Positions 41,226 through 50,900 of a stretch of DNA of 64,000 nucleotides are shown one piece after another. Under the pieces are notes generated by a model. It saw only the letters and a program-made list of their open reading frames with translations, was not told where the DNA came from and made no database searches. Every line of letters begins with the position of its first letter. Within the stretch, counting starts at the first letter, position 1. The position numbers and the translations under genes are program-made. Source of the DNA: UBA1952 sp965246905 (GTDB lineage Bacteria; Bacteroidota; Bacteroidia; Chitinophagales; Chitinophagaceae); assembly GCA_965246905.1 (NCBI GenBank), contig CBDFFZ010000020.1, positions 1 through 64,000 on the forward strand. The letters run 5' to 3'.

Positions 41226-41411
41226 GGTCGTCTGGCGGTTGTATTGTGGAACAAATATAGCAGGCAAAGGAGGGAATCAAAATCTATAGACGGTTCCGGA
41301 CAGAAAATTTTTGGCCCCTGCGGGAAATGAGCGGTGCATTTCGGAACTTCGCACGCTTTTGGTTTTTAGAATTTTGGGTTTCCGGGCTAATAAAAGTCAA
41401 ATAGTAAAGGA

Positions 41412-41456
41412 CAGATGAACAGAGCGTCGCAACGATGCTCTATCGGCTTTCATCTG
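41412..41456. repeat. Nested hairpin upstream of prfC
   Basis: CAGATGAA pairs with TTCATCTG and inside it AGAGC with GCTCT around GTCGCAACGAT. It lies about 50 bp before the prfC start. It may be an mRNA leader structure or a stray palindromic repeat. Confidence 0.5.
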
Positions 41457-41506
41457 CTGACTTAATAATCATAGAAGAATAGTTCGATCTTCTTAGTATC
41501 AAAAAA

Positions 41507-43096
41507 ATGTACGAGAAAGAAATACAGAAGCGGCGCACATTTGCCATCATCTCTCACCCGGATGCCGGCAAGACTACCCTTACGGAAAAGCTGCTTCTTT
41601 TTGGCGGCGCCATACAGGTAGCCGGCGCAGTGAAAAGCAATAAAATAAAAAAGCACGCAACGAGCGATTTTATGGAGATCGAGCGGCAACGCGGCATCTC
41701 GGTGGCTACGTCGGTAATGAGCTTCCAGTACCATGATACGCTCATAAACCTGCTGGATACGCCCGGCCACAAGGATTTTGCGGAGGATACCTATCGTACG
41801 CTCACTGCAGTGGATTCTGTAATTCTCGTAATCGATGCGGTGAATGGTGTGGAAGAGCAGACTCGCCGCCTTATGGAGGTATGCCGGATGCGGGATACGC
41901 CGGTAATTGTGTTCATCAATAAGATGGACCGCGATGGCAAGCTGCCCTTCGACCTCTTGGATGAGATTGAGAAAGAGCTGAAAATATCGCTGCACCCAAT
42001 GAGCTGGCCAATCAATATGGGTAAGGAATTTAAGGGAGTTTATAACCTGCACGACCAGAAGCTGAATCTTTTTACCGCGCGTGAAAAGGCTACAGATGAT
42101 AATTCGATCTCTATTGCAGATCTGGGCGATCAGCTCCTGGATGAAAAGGTAGGCAGCCGCGATGCTGCGCAATTGCGTGAGGATGCCGAGTTGCTGGAAG
42201 GCGTATTCGGCGAGCTGGATAATGCGGATTATCTCGCCGGCAAGATTGCCCCGGTTTTCTTTGGCTCTGCCGTAAATAATTTTGGAGTGAAGGAGCTGCT
42301 GGATACATTTATCCAGGTAGCCCCGCAGCCGCAGCCACGCAATACAGACAAGCGCAAGGTAGCGCCGGAAGAGCCTAAATTCACGGGCTTTATTTTTAAA
42401 ATCCATGCTAACCTCGACCCGCGCCACCGCGACAGAATCGCCTTTTTGCGCGTTTGCTCCGGCAGGTTTGAGCGCAACACTTATTATAAGCATACACGGC
42501 TCTTAAAGGATGTACGCTTTTCGAATCCCTACTCTTTTCTCGCCCGCGAAAAGGATGTGATCGATGAAGCTTACCCCGGCGATGTGGTGGGCTTGTTTGA
42601 TACCGGCAACTTTAAGATTGGCGACACGCTTACAGAGGGTGAGGACCTGCATTTTACAGGCATTCCTACTTTCTCTCCAGAGTTATTTAAAGAATTGGTG
42701 AATAAGGATCCGATGAAAACAAAGCAGTTGGAGAAAGGCATTAACCAGCTTACCGATGAAGGTGTGGCACAGCTCTTTACGCAGCATGGCGGCAACCGCA
42801 AAATCATTGGCTGCGTGGGCGAGCTCCAGTTTGAGGTAATACAATACCGGCTTTTGCAGGAATATGGCGCCTCGTGCGCATTTATTCCATTACAGTTTTA
42901 CAAAGCCTGCTGGATAACCGGCGATAAGAAAAAGGTGGAGGATTTTGCCCGCTTCAAGCAGGCGAATATTATGAATGATAAGGATGGCAACTTAGTATAT
43001 CTCGCACAGAGCGAATGGTTCCTGAATACAGAGCGGCAGAATAATCCCGATATCGAATTCCACTTTACCAGCGAGTTCAAAACGGCAGGCGTGTAG
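41507..43096 (+). CDS. prfC: Peptide chain release factor 3
   Basis: The 529-aa translational GTPase has G1 ISHPDAGKTTLTEKLL, IERQRGISVATSVMSF (switch I), DTPGHKDFAEDTYRT (G3) and INKMDRDG (G4). The RF3-specific domains II/III follow (SFLAREKDVIDEAYPGDVVG, FSPELFKELVNKDPMKTKQL). It recycles RF1/RF2 from ribosomes after termination. Length equals E. coli RF3. Confidence 0.96.
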   Translation: MYEKEIQKRRTFAIISHPDAGKTTLTEKLLLFGGAIQVAGAVKSNKIKKHATSDFMEIERQRGISVATSVMSFQYHDTLINLLDTPGHKDFAEDTYRTLTAVDSVILVIDAVNGVEEQTRRLMEVCRMRDTPVIVFINKMDRDGKLPFDLLDEIEKELKISLHPMSWPINMGKEFKGVYNLHDQKLNLFTAREKATDDNSISIADLGDQLLDEKVGSRDAAQLREDAELLEGVFGELDNADYLAGKIAPVFFGSAVNNFGVKELLDTFIQVAPQPQPRNTDKRKVAPEEPKFTGFIFKIHANLDPRHRDRIAFLRVCSGRFERNTYYKHTRLLKDVRFSNPYSFLAREKDVIDEAYPGDVVGLFDTGNFKIGDTLTEGEDLHFTGIPTFSPELFKELVNKDPMKTKQLEKGINQLTDEGVAQLFTQHGGNRKIIGCVGELQFEVIQYRLLQEYGASCAFIPLQFYKACWITGDKKKVEDFARFKQANIMNDKDGNLVYLAQSEWFLNTERQNNPDIEFHFTSEFKTAGV

Positions 43097-43103
43097 TATC
43101 TGC

Positions 43104-43144
43104 TGCAAAAAAGCCCTTATAGGCGTTGAAAGTCTATAAGGCTG
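43104..43144 (-). terminator. Terminator downstream of the 131-aa gene
   Basis: AGCCTTATAG and CTATAAGGGCT pair on the minus strand with TTTTTT after the stem. It separates the convergent prfC and 131-aa genes. Confidence 0.75.
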
Positions 43145-43177
43145 CGCGTGGCGCAATAAATCAATGTACGCCAATGC

Positions 43178-43573
43178 TTATTTCGCCCGCATCCGGTTAT
43201 TACGCGGGTTGTGCTCCACCTCTGCAAGGCCCAGCGCCTCCATTAGGGGCGGGATGTACATACCGAAACGGCCACGAAGACCTTTCTTCAAACCATACCA
43301 GCCACCAACAGGATTGCTTTCAGAGCGTCCCCAGGCTTCTACCGTACCCTCTTTTACTGGCTTCTGCTCATCGGCGCTGCCAAGCTCCATCCAGTCGCCG
43401 TGCTTTTTCAGCATTGCATGGAGATCATCGATGCAACGGGCATCGTAGTGCAGGACGGTCTTGCCTACAGTGCATACCCAGATGTTCTTGTCCTCATCTT
43501 TATACATCGTAAAATCAGAGGTGCCGGGTGGTGTTTTAAGCTCATAGGGATTAGCTTTTGTTCCTGCGTCCAT
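43178..43573 (-). CDS. Conserved hypothetical protein (131 aa)
   Basis: The protein has MYKDEDKNIWVCTVGKTVLH, YDARCIDDLHAMLKKHGDWM, ELGSADEQKPVKEGTVEAWG and GLRGRFGMYIPPLMEALGLA. From memory this is a strongly conserved uncharacterised family (possibly DUF6855) in soil Bacteroidota and Actinobacteria. It has no membrane span. It lies 60 bp downstream of the 104-aa gene, in a run of small minus-strand genes. Confidence 0.75.
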   Translation of the reverse strand: MDAGTKANPYELKTPPGTSDFTMYKDEDKNIWVCTVGKTVLHYDARCIDDLHAMLKKHGDWMELGSADEQKPVKEGTVEAWGRSESNPVGGWYGLKKGLRGRFGMYIPPLMEALGLAEVEHNPRNNRMRAK

Positions 43574-43633
43574 AGTTTGTAACCTGTTTTTTAAGGGATG
43601 AAATATGTCTGTGTATGAAGATAGGGGATAAGA

Positions 43634-43948
43634 TCAGGCACCGAAAATATCATTTGCCGTGCCTACGAGCATAAGGGCCTCCTGCTTTGGCGGCATTTCC
43701 GGCGCGCTTGCCTTTAGCTGCGCCTGAAAATACTGGAAGGACGGCAGTTCGCCAAGCAGCTTCTGGTCTTCATCCGTTCTGAAGAATACTGTATGGATAA
43801 AAGTTTTGCCATCGGCGCAAAGGCAGGCATTGTAATTGATGCCGGGATGGGCAAGACGCTGCAGGTCCGTCATTACCTGCCGGATGTTCTCCTGGTTCTG
43901 GCTCGCATAAGCGGGCGAGGTTGTGTAAGTGATTTTTGAGATTTTCAT
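43634..43948 (-). CDS. Small hypothetical protein (104 aa)
   Basis: The protein starts MKISKITYTTSPAYASQNQE and contains GINYNACLCADGKTFIHTVF and LPSFQYFQAQLKASAPE. This looks like a dimeric alpha/beta-barrel (ABM/YdhR-like) small cytosolic protein. I do not recognise a named family. It is the first of two small genes transcribed toward prfC. Confidence 0.65.
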   Translation of the reverse strand: MKISKITYTTSPAYASQNQENIRQVMTDLQRLAHPGINYNACLCADGKTFIHTVFFRTDEDQKLLGELPSFQYFQAQLKASAPEMPPKQEALMLVGTANDIFGA

Positions 43949-43985
43949 ATGGCGCTGTTTAAGCTGAATTTTTAAAGAGGCTTCA

Positions 43986-44114
43986 TCAGATGCGGTGATG
44001 ATCGGCCCGCCAGGGGCGGATGCTTTCCTTTATGGCTGCAGGGGCCATTTGCTCCCGGATGGCTCTGTCGGTAAGCCCTACCAGTTCGTCGTCAGGTGCA
44101 AAGCGCAGTGCAAT
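43986..44114 (-). pseudogene. 3' remnant of a DUF6526-type gene
   Basis: The 42 codons to the stop read IALRFAPDDELVGLTDRAIR, then EQMAPAAIKESIRPWRADHH and RI. From memory this matches the conserved C-terminus of DUF6526 membrane proteins. Upstream the similarity stops at the hairpin at 44117-44145, and the frame then runs antiparallel-shifted through the VOC gene. The N-terminal membrane part is missing, so this looks like a deletion remnant. Confidence 0.5.
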
Positions 44115-44116
44115 AA

Positions 44117-44145
44117 AATGCCCGAAGCAAATGCTTCGGGCATTT
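44117..44145. terminator. Bidirectional hairpin after the VOC gene
   Basis: AAATGCCCGAAGC and GCTTCGGGCATTT pair with a short loop. T-rich tails follow on both strands (TTCTTTT and TATTG). Confidence 0.7.
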
Positions 44146-44149
44146 TCTT

Positions 44150-44521
44150 TTAATTCATCGAGTGCAGGCCAATGGCATTGCCTTCCGTGTCCTCGGCTAC
44201 GGCTATATGGCCCCATTCGCCAATGCTCATTTTCGGCATCATGATCTTACCGCCGCTCGTCGCAATGCGATCTGCCTCCGTATTGCAGTCTTCGCATTCG
44301 AAATATACCAGCGCACCCTGCTTGCCAGGCTGATGATTATCGCTTTTTACAAGTGCGCCTGTTGAACCCATGCCCTCCATTTTGCCGGGAAATGTAGCCA
44401 TCTCCATATGCGCGGAAGGCATATCAGTCAGTTGCATATTAAACACGGCGCTGTAAAATTTCTTGGCGCGGGGCATGTCTGTTACAGGTAGTTCTACCCA
44501 ATTAATGATGTTTCTTTCCAT
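44150..44521 (-). CDS. VOC family protein (glyoxalase/bleomycin-resistance fold)
   Basis: The 123-aa protein has two beta-alpha-beta-beta-beta modules: INWVELPVTDMPRAKKFYSA with FNMQL, then ALVYFECEDCNTEADRIATS and GGKIMMPKMSIGEWGHIAVA. It lies divergently from the GlxA-type regulator at 44663. Function within the VOC superfamily cannot be told. Confidence 0.88.
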   Translation of the reverse strand: MERNIINWVELPVTDMPRAKKFYSAVFNMQLTDMPSAHMEMATFPGKMEGMGSTGALVKSDNHQPGKQGALVYFECEDCNTEADRIATSGGKIMMPKMSIGEWGHIAVAEDTEGNAIGLHSMN

Positions 44522-44662
44522 GTTGTTGCTTTTTTTGGATGATTAAAGATGCAAAGCTATTGGCAGGCAGCCTCACGATAAGGAGGCTAATACGACAATT
44601 GTAGGAGGCGGTTATGCCACATATGCACAAATGGCTATTTTTACAACAAACACCCCCTATTT

Positions 44663-45652
44663 ATGAAAATTGCTGTACTTGATTTTGAAGGCTCCATTGG
44701 CAGTAGTGTAGCCGGACCATACGATATGCTTACCAAAACGCCCCAGGCTTACCTTATGCTGACAGGTAAGGCGCTGCCGGTAACCCTGGAAACAGACCTT
44801 GTACAAAGAGTGCTTCCCGCCGGCAATACAGCCATTGAGCGCGTTTCCATACATGCCGGAAAACAGTATGATCTGATCATTATTCCTGCAATGGATTTCC
44901 CGGATGTCGCAGCCGTGCTGGACAGGGAAAAAGAGCTTATTGACTGGATCTCAACGCAGCACACAGGTGGCGCAGAGGTGGCGTCTGTGTGTATGGGCGC
45001 TTTCCTTCTGGCAGAAACCGGACTACTGAATGGGCGTAGGGCTACTACGCACTGGCTGGGCGCTGCCCTGTTCCGCACCATGTACCCGGAGGTGTTATTG
45101 GAAGATGATAAAATAATTGTTGACGAAGGCAGCATTTATAGTTGCGCCGGGGCCTACACCTTTACTTCTTTCATGATCTACCTGCTGGAAAAATTCTGCG
45201 GGCACGAAGTGGCCTACATTGCTTCTAAAGTTTTTATGGTGAGTACGCACAACCAGCCTCAAAAAACATTTTCCATCTTCCAGCTGCAACAGCGCCATAC
45301 AGATGATGAGATCAAAAAGACCCAGGAATACATTGAGCATAATTACAGCGCGCGTCTTCGCGTAGAGGATCTTGCCATGCGCTGCAATATGAGCAGCAGG
45401 AATTTCATCCGCCGCTTTGAGCAGGCTACGGGCAATTCACCGCTTGAATACCTGCAGCGCGTACGCATCGAAGCAGCTAAGAGGATACTGGAAGAAGGCA
45501 GGCAGAATGTGGAGCAGGCATCGATGAGCATTGGCTATGATGATCTCAGCTTTTTCCGTAAGGTTTTTAAGCGGCATGTGGGTTTGTCTCCCAAGGCTTA
45601 TAAAGATCGTTATACGCGCATTGCTCCGCCTCTATGGACAGCGGCATCATAG
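44663..45652 (+). CDS. GlxA-type transcriptional regulator (DJ-1/PfpI domain plus AraC HTH)
   Basis: The 329-aa protein has an N-terminal DJ-1/PfpI-like domain (IAVLDFEGSIGSSVAGPYDM, VASVCMGAFLLAETGLLNGR with the elbow Cys, TTHWLGAALF). The AraC helix-turn-helix pair follows (RVEDLAMRCNMSSRNFIRRF, NVEQASMSIGYDDLSFFRKV). Such proteins activate small-metabolite genes. The divergent VOC gene, 141 bp away, is the most plausible target. Confidence 0.92.
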   Translation: MKIAVLDFEGSIGSSVAGPYDMLTKTPQAYLMLTGKALPVTLETDLVQRVLPAGNTAIERVSIHAGKQYDLIIIPAMDFPDVAAVLDREKELIDWISTQHTGGAEVASVCMGAFLLAETGLLNGRRATTHWLGAALFRTMYPEVLLEDDKIIVDEGSIYSCAGAYTFTSFMIYLLEKFCGHEVAYIASKVFMVSTHNQPQKTFSIFQLQQRHTDDEIKKTQEYIEHNYSARLRVEDLAMRCNMSSRNFIRRFEQATGNSPLEYLQRVRIEAAKRILEEGRQNVEQASMSIGYDDLSFFRKVFKRHVGLSPKAYKDRYTRIAPPLWTAAS

Positions 45653-45787
45653 TGAATATATTGTTGCGGAAAATTTACTACAGAAATATACTTTAAAGTA
45701 ACTGGCAAAGGAGCTAAGCCTTCCGGTAAATGAAATAAGCTTTAATCTCTCCCTCAATCTGCCACCAATAATTTCTCCGCAAACCGC

Positions 45788-45795
45788 TACTTTTG
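45788..45795 (+). promoter_or_regulatory. Promoter -7 box of the M13 peptidase gene
   Basis: TACTTTTG matches TAnnTTTG, 35 bp before the ATG at 45831. Confidence 0.65.
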
Positions 45796-45830
45796 CGGAC
45801 TTCATATTCATTTCCCCATATAATTACAGA

Positions 45831-47882
45831 ATGATCAGAAAATTAATTATCCCCGTTGCAGCATTAGCGCTCATTGCTTCCTGCAAAGAAAGCACTACCA
45901 GTACTACCACAAAAACGGAAACATCTGCCAAAAGCGATATCCTGAAAGAGAATATTGACTCCACAGTAAATCCTGCAGATGATTTTTTCCAGTATGCAAA
46001 TGGCGGCTGGCTGAAACGGAACGAGATTCCCGCATCGGAATCGAGCTGGGGTATCTCCCAGTTGGTGAATGAAGAGCTTTACGCCCGCAAGCGCAAGATC
46101 AGTGAGGAGGCAGCGGCCAAGAAGGACGGCCCTGTCAGTACCATGATCGGCAATTTCTGGAGTACGGGTATGGACTCTGCGAAGGCAGAGCAATTAGGCA
46201 TCCAACCCATCCACGAGCAGCTTTTAATGATCTCAGGCGCGCAGACCAAAGAGGCGATTATGAATGTTGCTGCAAAGCTGCACAGCATGGGCATCGGCGT
46301 ATTTTTTTCCGAAGGTGTAGGCCAGGATGCGAAGAACAGCGAGCTGATGAGCTATCAGCTGGGCCAGGGCGGCCTGGGCTTACCCAACCGGGATTATTAT
46401 TTTAATACCGATGCGCGCTCAGTAAAGATCCGGGATGCCTATCCTGCATTCATAGCCCAAATGCTTACTGCTACAGGCATCGACAGCAATACGGCAAAAA
46501 CAAAAGCAACGGCTATCCTCGCATTAGAAACGAAGCTGGCAAAGGCTTCACGTAAGCTCGCCGACCTGCGTGACCCTTACAAGAACTACAATAAAATGTC
46601 GGTCGGCGATCTTGGTAAGCTATCGCCCGGCATTGAATGGAGCAATACTTTTACGGGCATTGGCCTGCCCAAAGTGGATACCGTGATCATCGGCCAGCCG
46701 GAATTTTTCCAGGCGCTGTCAGCTATTATCCGCACAGAGCCTTTGCAGAATTTGAAGGACTACATGACTTATCAGCTGATGAACGACATGGCACCCTACC
46801 TCAGCAAATCCATTGCCGATGCCGACTTTGATTTCTATGGCCGCATCCTGAAAGGGGCAAAAGAACAGCGCCCCCGCTGGAAGCGTACGCTGGATACCGA
46901 AGAGAAAACAATGGGCGAAGCGCTGGGTAAATTATTCGCTGCGGAGTACTTTGATGAGAAAGCCAAGAAGCGCTATTCGGACATGGTGGAGAATATCCGC
47001 GATGCTTATAAAGAGCGTATCCAAAAGCTCGACTGGATGAGCGACAGCACAAAGGCAAAGGCACAAACAAAACTTGCATCCATCCGGAAAAAAGTAGGCT
47101 ACCCCGATAAATGGAAAGATTTTTCTTCGATGAAGATTGGAACTGCTTCCTATGCACAGAATGTGCTTTCAGCGAATGCTTGGTGGAACCAGTACAGCAT
47201 TAATAAGCTGGGCAAGCCGGTGGATCGTGAAGAGTGGGATATGACACCGCAAACGTACAATGCCTATTACAACTCTTCCAATAATGAAATTGTACTGCCC
47301 GCGGGCATCTTTACCGTGCCCGGCTACCGTGATGAGCAACTCGATGATGCAATGGTTTACGGCTATGCCGCCGCATCTACCATAGGCCACGAAATAACCC
47401 ACGGCTTTGATGATGAAGGCCGCCAGTTCGACGAGAAAGGCAACCTGCATAGCTGGTGGACAAAGCAGGATGAAGCGCGCTTCAAGGAGAGATCCCAGGT
47501 GCTTGTAAACCAGTTCAATAACATTGTAGCTATAGACTCTCTACACATTAACGGTAAGGCTTCCTTAGGGGAGAATCTGGCCGATCTTGGTGGCCTGCTG
47601 CTGGGCGTTGACGCGTTCAAGAAAACAGATATTTATAAGAAAGGGGAAAAGATCAGCGGCTTTACACCGCTGCAACGCTACTTCCTCGGCTATACGCTGG
47701 GCTGGCTCTACAAGCAGCGCGATGAGGAGCTGGCATCCCGCATTCTTACAGATGTACACTCGCCTGCCAAGTGGCGCGTAAACGGCATCTTCCCGAATGT
47801 GCCGGCCTTTTATGAAGCTTTTGATGTAAAACCAGGCAGTAAAATGTATATCGCCGATAGCGCCCGTGTGAAACTTTGGTAA
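45831..47882 (+). CDS. M13 family (neprilysin/PepO-like) metallopeptidase lipoprotein
   Basis: The 683-aa peptidase has a lipoprotein signal (VAALALIASC), the N-terminal M13 start PADDFFQYANGGWLKRNEIP, the zinc motif TIGHEITHGFDDEGRQFD, the third ligand in GENLADLGGLLLG and the C-terminal SPAKWRVNGIFPNVPAFYEA. It cleaves peptides outside the cytoplasm, anchored in the inner or outer membrane. Length fits the family. Confidence 0.95.
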   Translation: MIRKLIIPVAALALIASCKESTTSTTTKTETSAKSDILKENIDSTVNPADDFFQYANGGWLKRNEIPASESSWGISQLVNEELYARKRKISEEAAAKKDGPVSTMIGNFWSTGMDSAKAEQLGIQPIHEQLLMISGAQTKEAIMNVAAKLHSMGIGVFFSEGVGQDAKNSELMSYQLGQGGLGLPNRDYYFNTDARSVKIRDAYPAFIAQMLTATGIDSNTAKTKATAILALETKLAKASRKLADLRDPYKNYNKMSVGDLGKLSPGIEWSNTFTGIGLPKVDTVIIGQPEFFQALSAIIRTEPLQNLKDYMTYQLMNDMAPYLSKSIADADFDFYGRILKGAKEQRPRWKRTLDTEEKTMGEALGKLFAAEYFDEKAKKRYSDMVENIRDAYKERIQKLDWMSDSTKAKAQTKLASIRKKVGYPDKWKDFSSMKIGTASYAQNVLSANAWWNQYSINKLGKPVDREEWDMTPQTYNAYYNSSNNEIVLPAGIFTVPGYRDEQLDDAMVYGYAAASTIGHEITHGFDDEGRQFDEKGNLHSWWTKQDEARFKERSQVLVNQFNNIVAIDSLHINGKASLGENLADLGGLLLGVDAFKKTDIYKKGEKISGFTPLQRYFLGYTLGWLYKQRDEELASRILTDVHSPAKWRVNGIFPNVPAFYEAFDVKPGSKMYIADSARVKLW

Positions 47883-47909
47883 TCAATATCCTGTTTTTAT
47901 AGATTTAGC

Positions 47910-47943
47910 AGCGCAGATGAATTAGGTTTGTCTGCGCTTTTTT
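47910..47943 (+). terminator. Terminator after the M13 peptidase gene
   Basis: GCGCAGA and TCTGCGC pair around a 13-base loop, with TTTTTT after the stem. Confidence 0.75.
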
Positions 47944-47968
47944 ATTGCCCGAATATTATCCTGTCAAA

Positions 47969-50900
47969 ATGAAGATCAAAAAACTTTTAATTGCCAACCG
48001 CGGTGAGATTGCCATCCGTATTTTCCGCGCAGCTACTGAACTGGAAATCCGTACTGTAGCCGTCTATACCTACGAAGACCGCTATTCGCTGCACCGTTAC
48101 AAAGCCGATGAAGCTTACCAGATTGGTGAAGACAATGAGCCGCTGAAGCCTTACCTCGACATGGATGCCATTATCCGCGTGGCCAAAGAGTGCGGAGCGG
48201 ATGCCATTCATCCTGGCTATGGTTTCCTCAGTGAAAATGCGGATTTTGCGCAGAAATGCGCCGATAGCGGGATCATTTTTGTAGGTCCGGCGCCGCAGGC
48301 AATGCGCGCACTGGGCGACAAGGTCACCGCTAAAAAGGTAGCGATAGAAGCGGGCCTGCCCATCATCCAAAGCAGTAAAGAAGCGCTTACAGAAGAAAGC
48401 ATTGCCCTGAGTGAAGCAGGGCGCATTGGCTATCCGCTCATGCTCAAGGCTGCTGCAGGCGGCGGCGGGCGCGGCATGCGGGTAGTGCGCAGCAAAGAGG
48501 ATCTCAAAAAGGCATTCCGCGAAGCCCGCTCCGAAGCAAAAACCGCTTTTGGGGACGATACCGTATTCCTTGAAAAATTTGTAGATAACCCAAAACATAT
48601 CGAAGTACAGATCGCTGCGGATAGCTTTGGCCATATTGTCCATCTTTATGAGCGCGATTGCAGCGTACAGCGCCGCTTTCAGAAAGTAGTGGAGATGGCG
48701 CCATCGCTTGTCCTCAAAGACGAGACGCGCCACAAGCTGTATGATTATGCAGTGAAAATTGCATCAGCCGTCAATTACAATAACCTGGGCACCGTAGAGT
48801 TTTTGGTGGATGCAGACCAGCAGATCTATTTTATCGAAGTGAATCCGCGGATACAGGTAGAACATACGGTTACGGAGATGATTACCGGTGTGGATCTGAT
48901 CAAGACACAACTGTACATTGCCAGCGGCTATAAGCTCAGCGATGACGAGATTGGGCTGGGCGACCAGCAGGCGATTCCTAAAAACGGCTTTGCTATCCAG
49001 TGCCGCATAACTACAGAAGATCCTGAGCATGACTTTAAGCCGGATTACGGCACACTGGTTACCTATCGCAATGCCGCAGGCTTCGGGGTGCGGCTGGATG
49101 AAGGCAGCACTTATCCGGGTATGAAGATCAGTCCGTTCTTTGACAGCATGCTGGTGAAGGTGAGCACGCAGGGCAAGACGCTGGACGATGCCTGCCATAA
49201 AATGCTGCGCGCATTAAAAGAGTTCCGTATCCGCGGGGTAAAGAACAATATTCCTTTCCTGGAAAACCTGGTGATGCACCCTGAGTTCATTACGGGCAGA
49301 GCTACCGTGAATATGATCGCAGAGCGGCCCGAGCTTTTCCAATTCATAAAACGGCAGGATCGAGGTACGCGCATGCTGGAGTTCCTGGCGGACGTAACCG
49401 TGAATGGCAACCCGGATGTAAAGGTGATGGATAAGACCCGGACGTTCGAGAAGCCCATCATTCCACATTTCGAGGGAGATACTCCTTTCCCGAAGGGAAC
49501 CAAGGATATGCTTACCGAAATGGGCCCGGAAGCGCTCTGTAGCTGGCTGCGCAATGATAAGCAGATCCATTATACCGATACTACCCTGCGCGACGGCCAC
49601 CAATCGCTCCTCGCTACGCGGATGCGCACAAAGGATATGCTAAAAGTGGCTTCCGCATTTGCAAAGGCGCACCCCCAAACGTTTAGCATGGAGGTATGGG
49701 GCGGAGCAACGTTTGATGTCTGCATCCGTTTCCTGCGCGAGGATCCGTGGAAGCGCCTTGAACAGCTTCGCAAAGCCATCCCGAATATCCTGCTGCAAAT
49801 GCTGATACGCGGCATGAACGGAGTGGGCTATGCCGCTTACCCCGACAACCTGATTGAAAAATTCGTAGAGCAAAGCTGGGAAAAGGGCGTGGACATCTTC
49901 CGCATCTTCGACTCGCTCAACTGGATGGAAAATATTGCGCCCTGCATTGAAATGGTGCGCAAGCGCACCGGAGGCATCGCTGAAGGCACACTCTGCTACA
50001 CCGGCGATATCTTAGACCCAAAGCGCACCAAATACACACTGGATTATTATGTGCGCATGGCTAAGGATTTAGAAAATGCGGGCGCGCACATGCTGGGTAT
50101 TAAAGACATGAGCGGCCTGCTGAAGCCTTATGCAGCCAAAGAGCTGATTGGCGCGCTGAAGGATGCCGTGAATATCCCGCTGCACCTGCATACGCATGAT
50201 ACCTCTTCGCTGCAGCCCGCAACCTACCTGATGGCAGTGGATGCCGGCGTGAATGTGATCGATTGCGCCCTGGGCTCCATGAGCGGACTGACCTCGCAGC
50301 CGAATTTTAATTCTGTAGTGGAGATGATGCGCTTTCATGAACGCGAGCAGCCTTATGATATTGCATCGCTCAATGAGTTTTCCACTTATTGGGAAGGTGT
50401 GCGGGAATACTATTATCCGTTTGAGAGCGGCATGAAGTCCTCTTCTGCGGAAGTCTTCCGGCATGAGATACCCGGCGGGCAATACAGCAACCTGAAGCCG
50501 CAGGCAATCGCGCTTGGACTGGGCGATAAATTCGAAGCGATCAAAACGACTTTTGCGGATGTGAATGCCCTCTTTGGCGATATCGTAAAAGTAACTCCGA
50601 GCTCGAAGGTAGTGGGCGATATGGCGCAGTTTCTCGTGGCCAATGATCTCACTACGGCAGACGTTCTTTCAAAAGGCGAAACTATTTCCTTTCCGGAATC
50701 TGTTCAGGAGTTTTTTATGGGTGGCATTGGCCAGCCCGAAGGCGGCTTTCCAAAGGATGTGCAGCGCATTATTCTAAAAGATAAAATACCCTTTACAGAC
50801 CGGCCCGGCAAGCATCTTGCACCCATCGATTTCGATAAAGATTTTGCTGCCTTCCGGGAAACGCTGGGTGAAGATTTAAAACTTACCGATTTCCTTTCTT

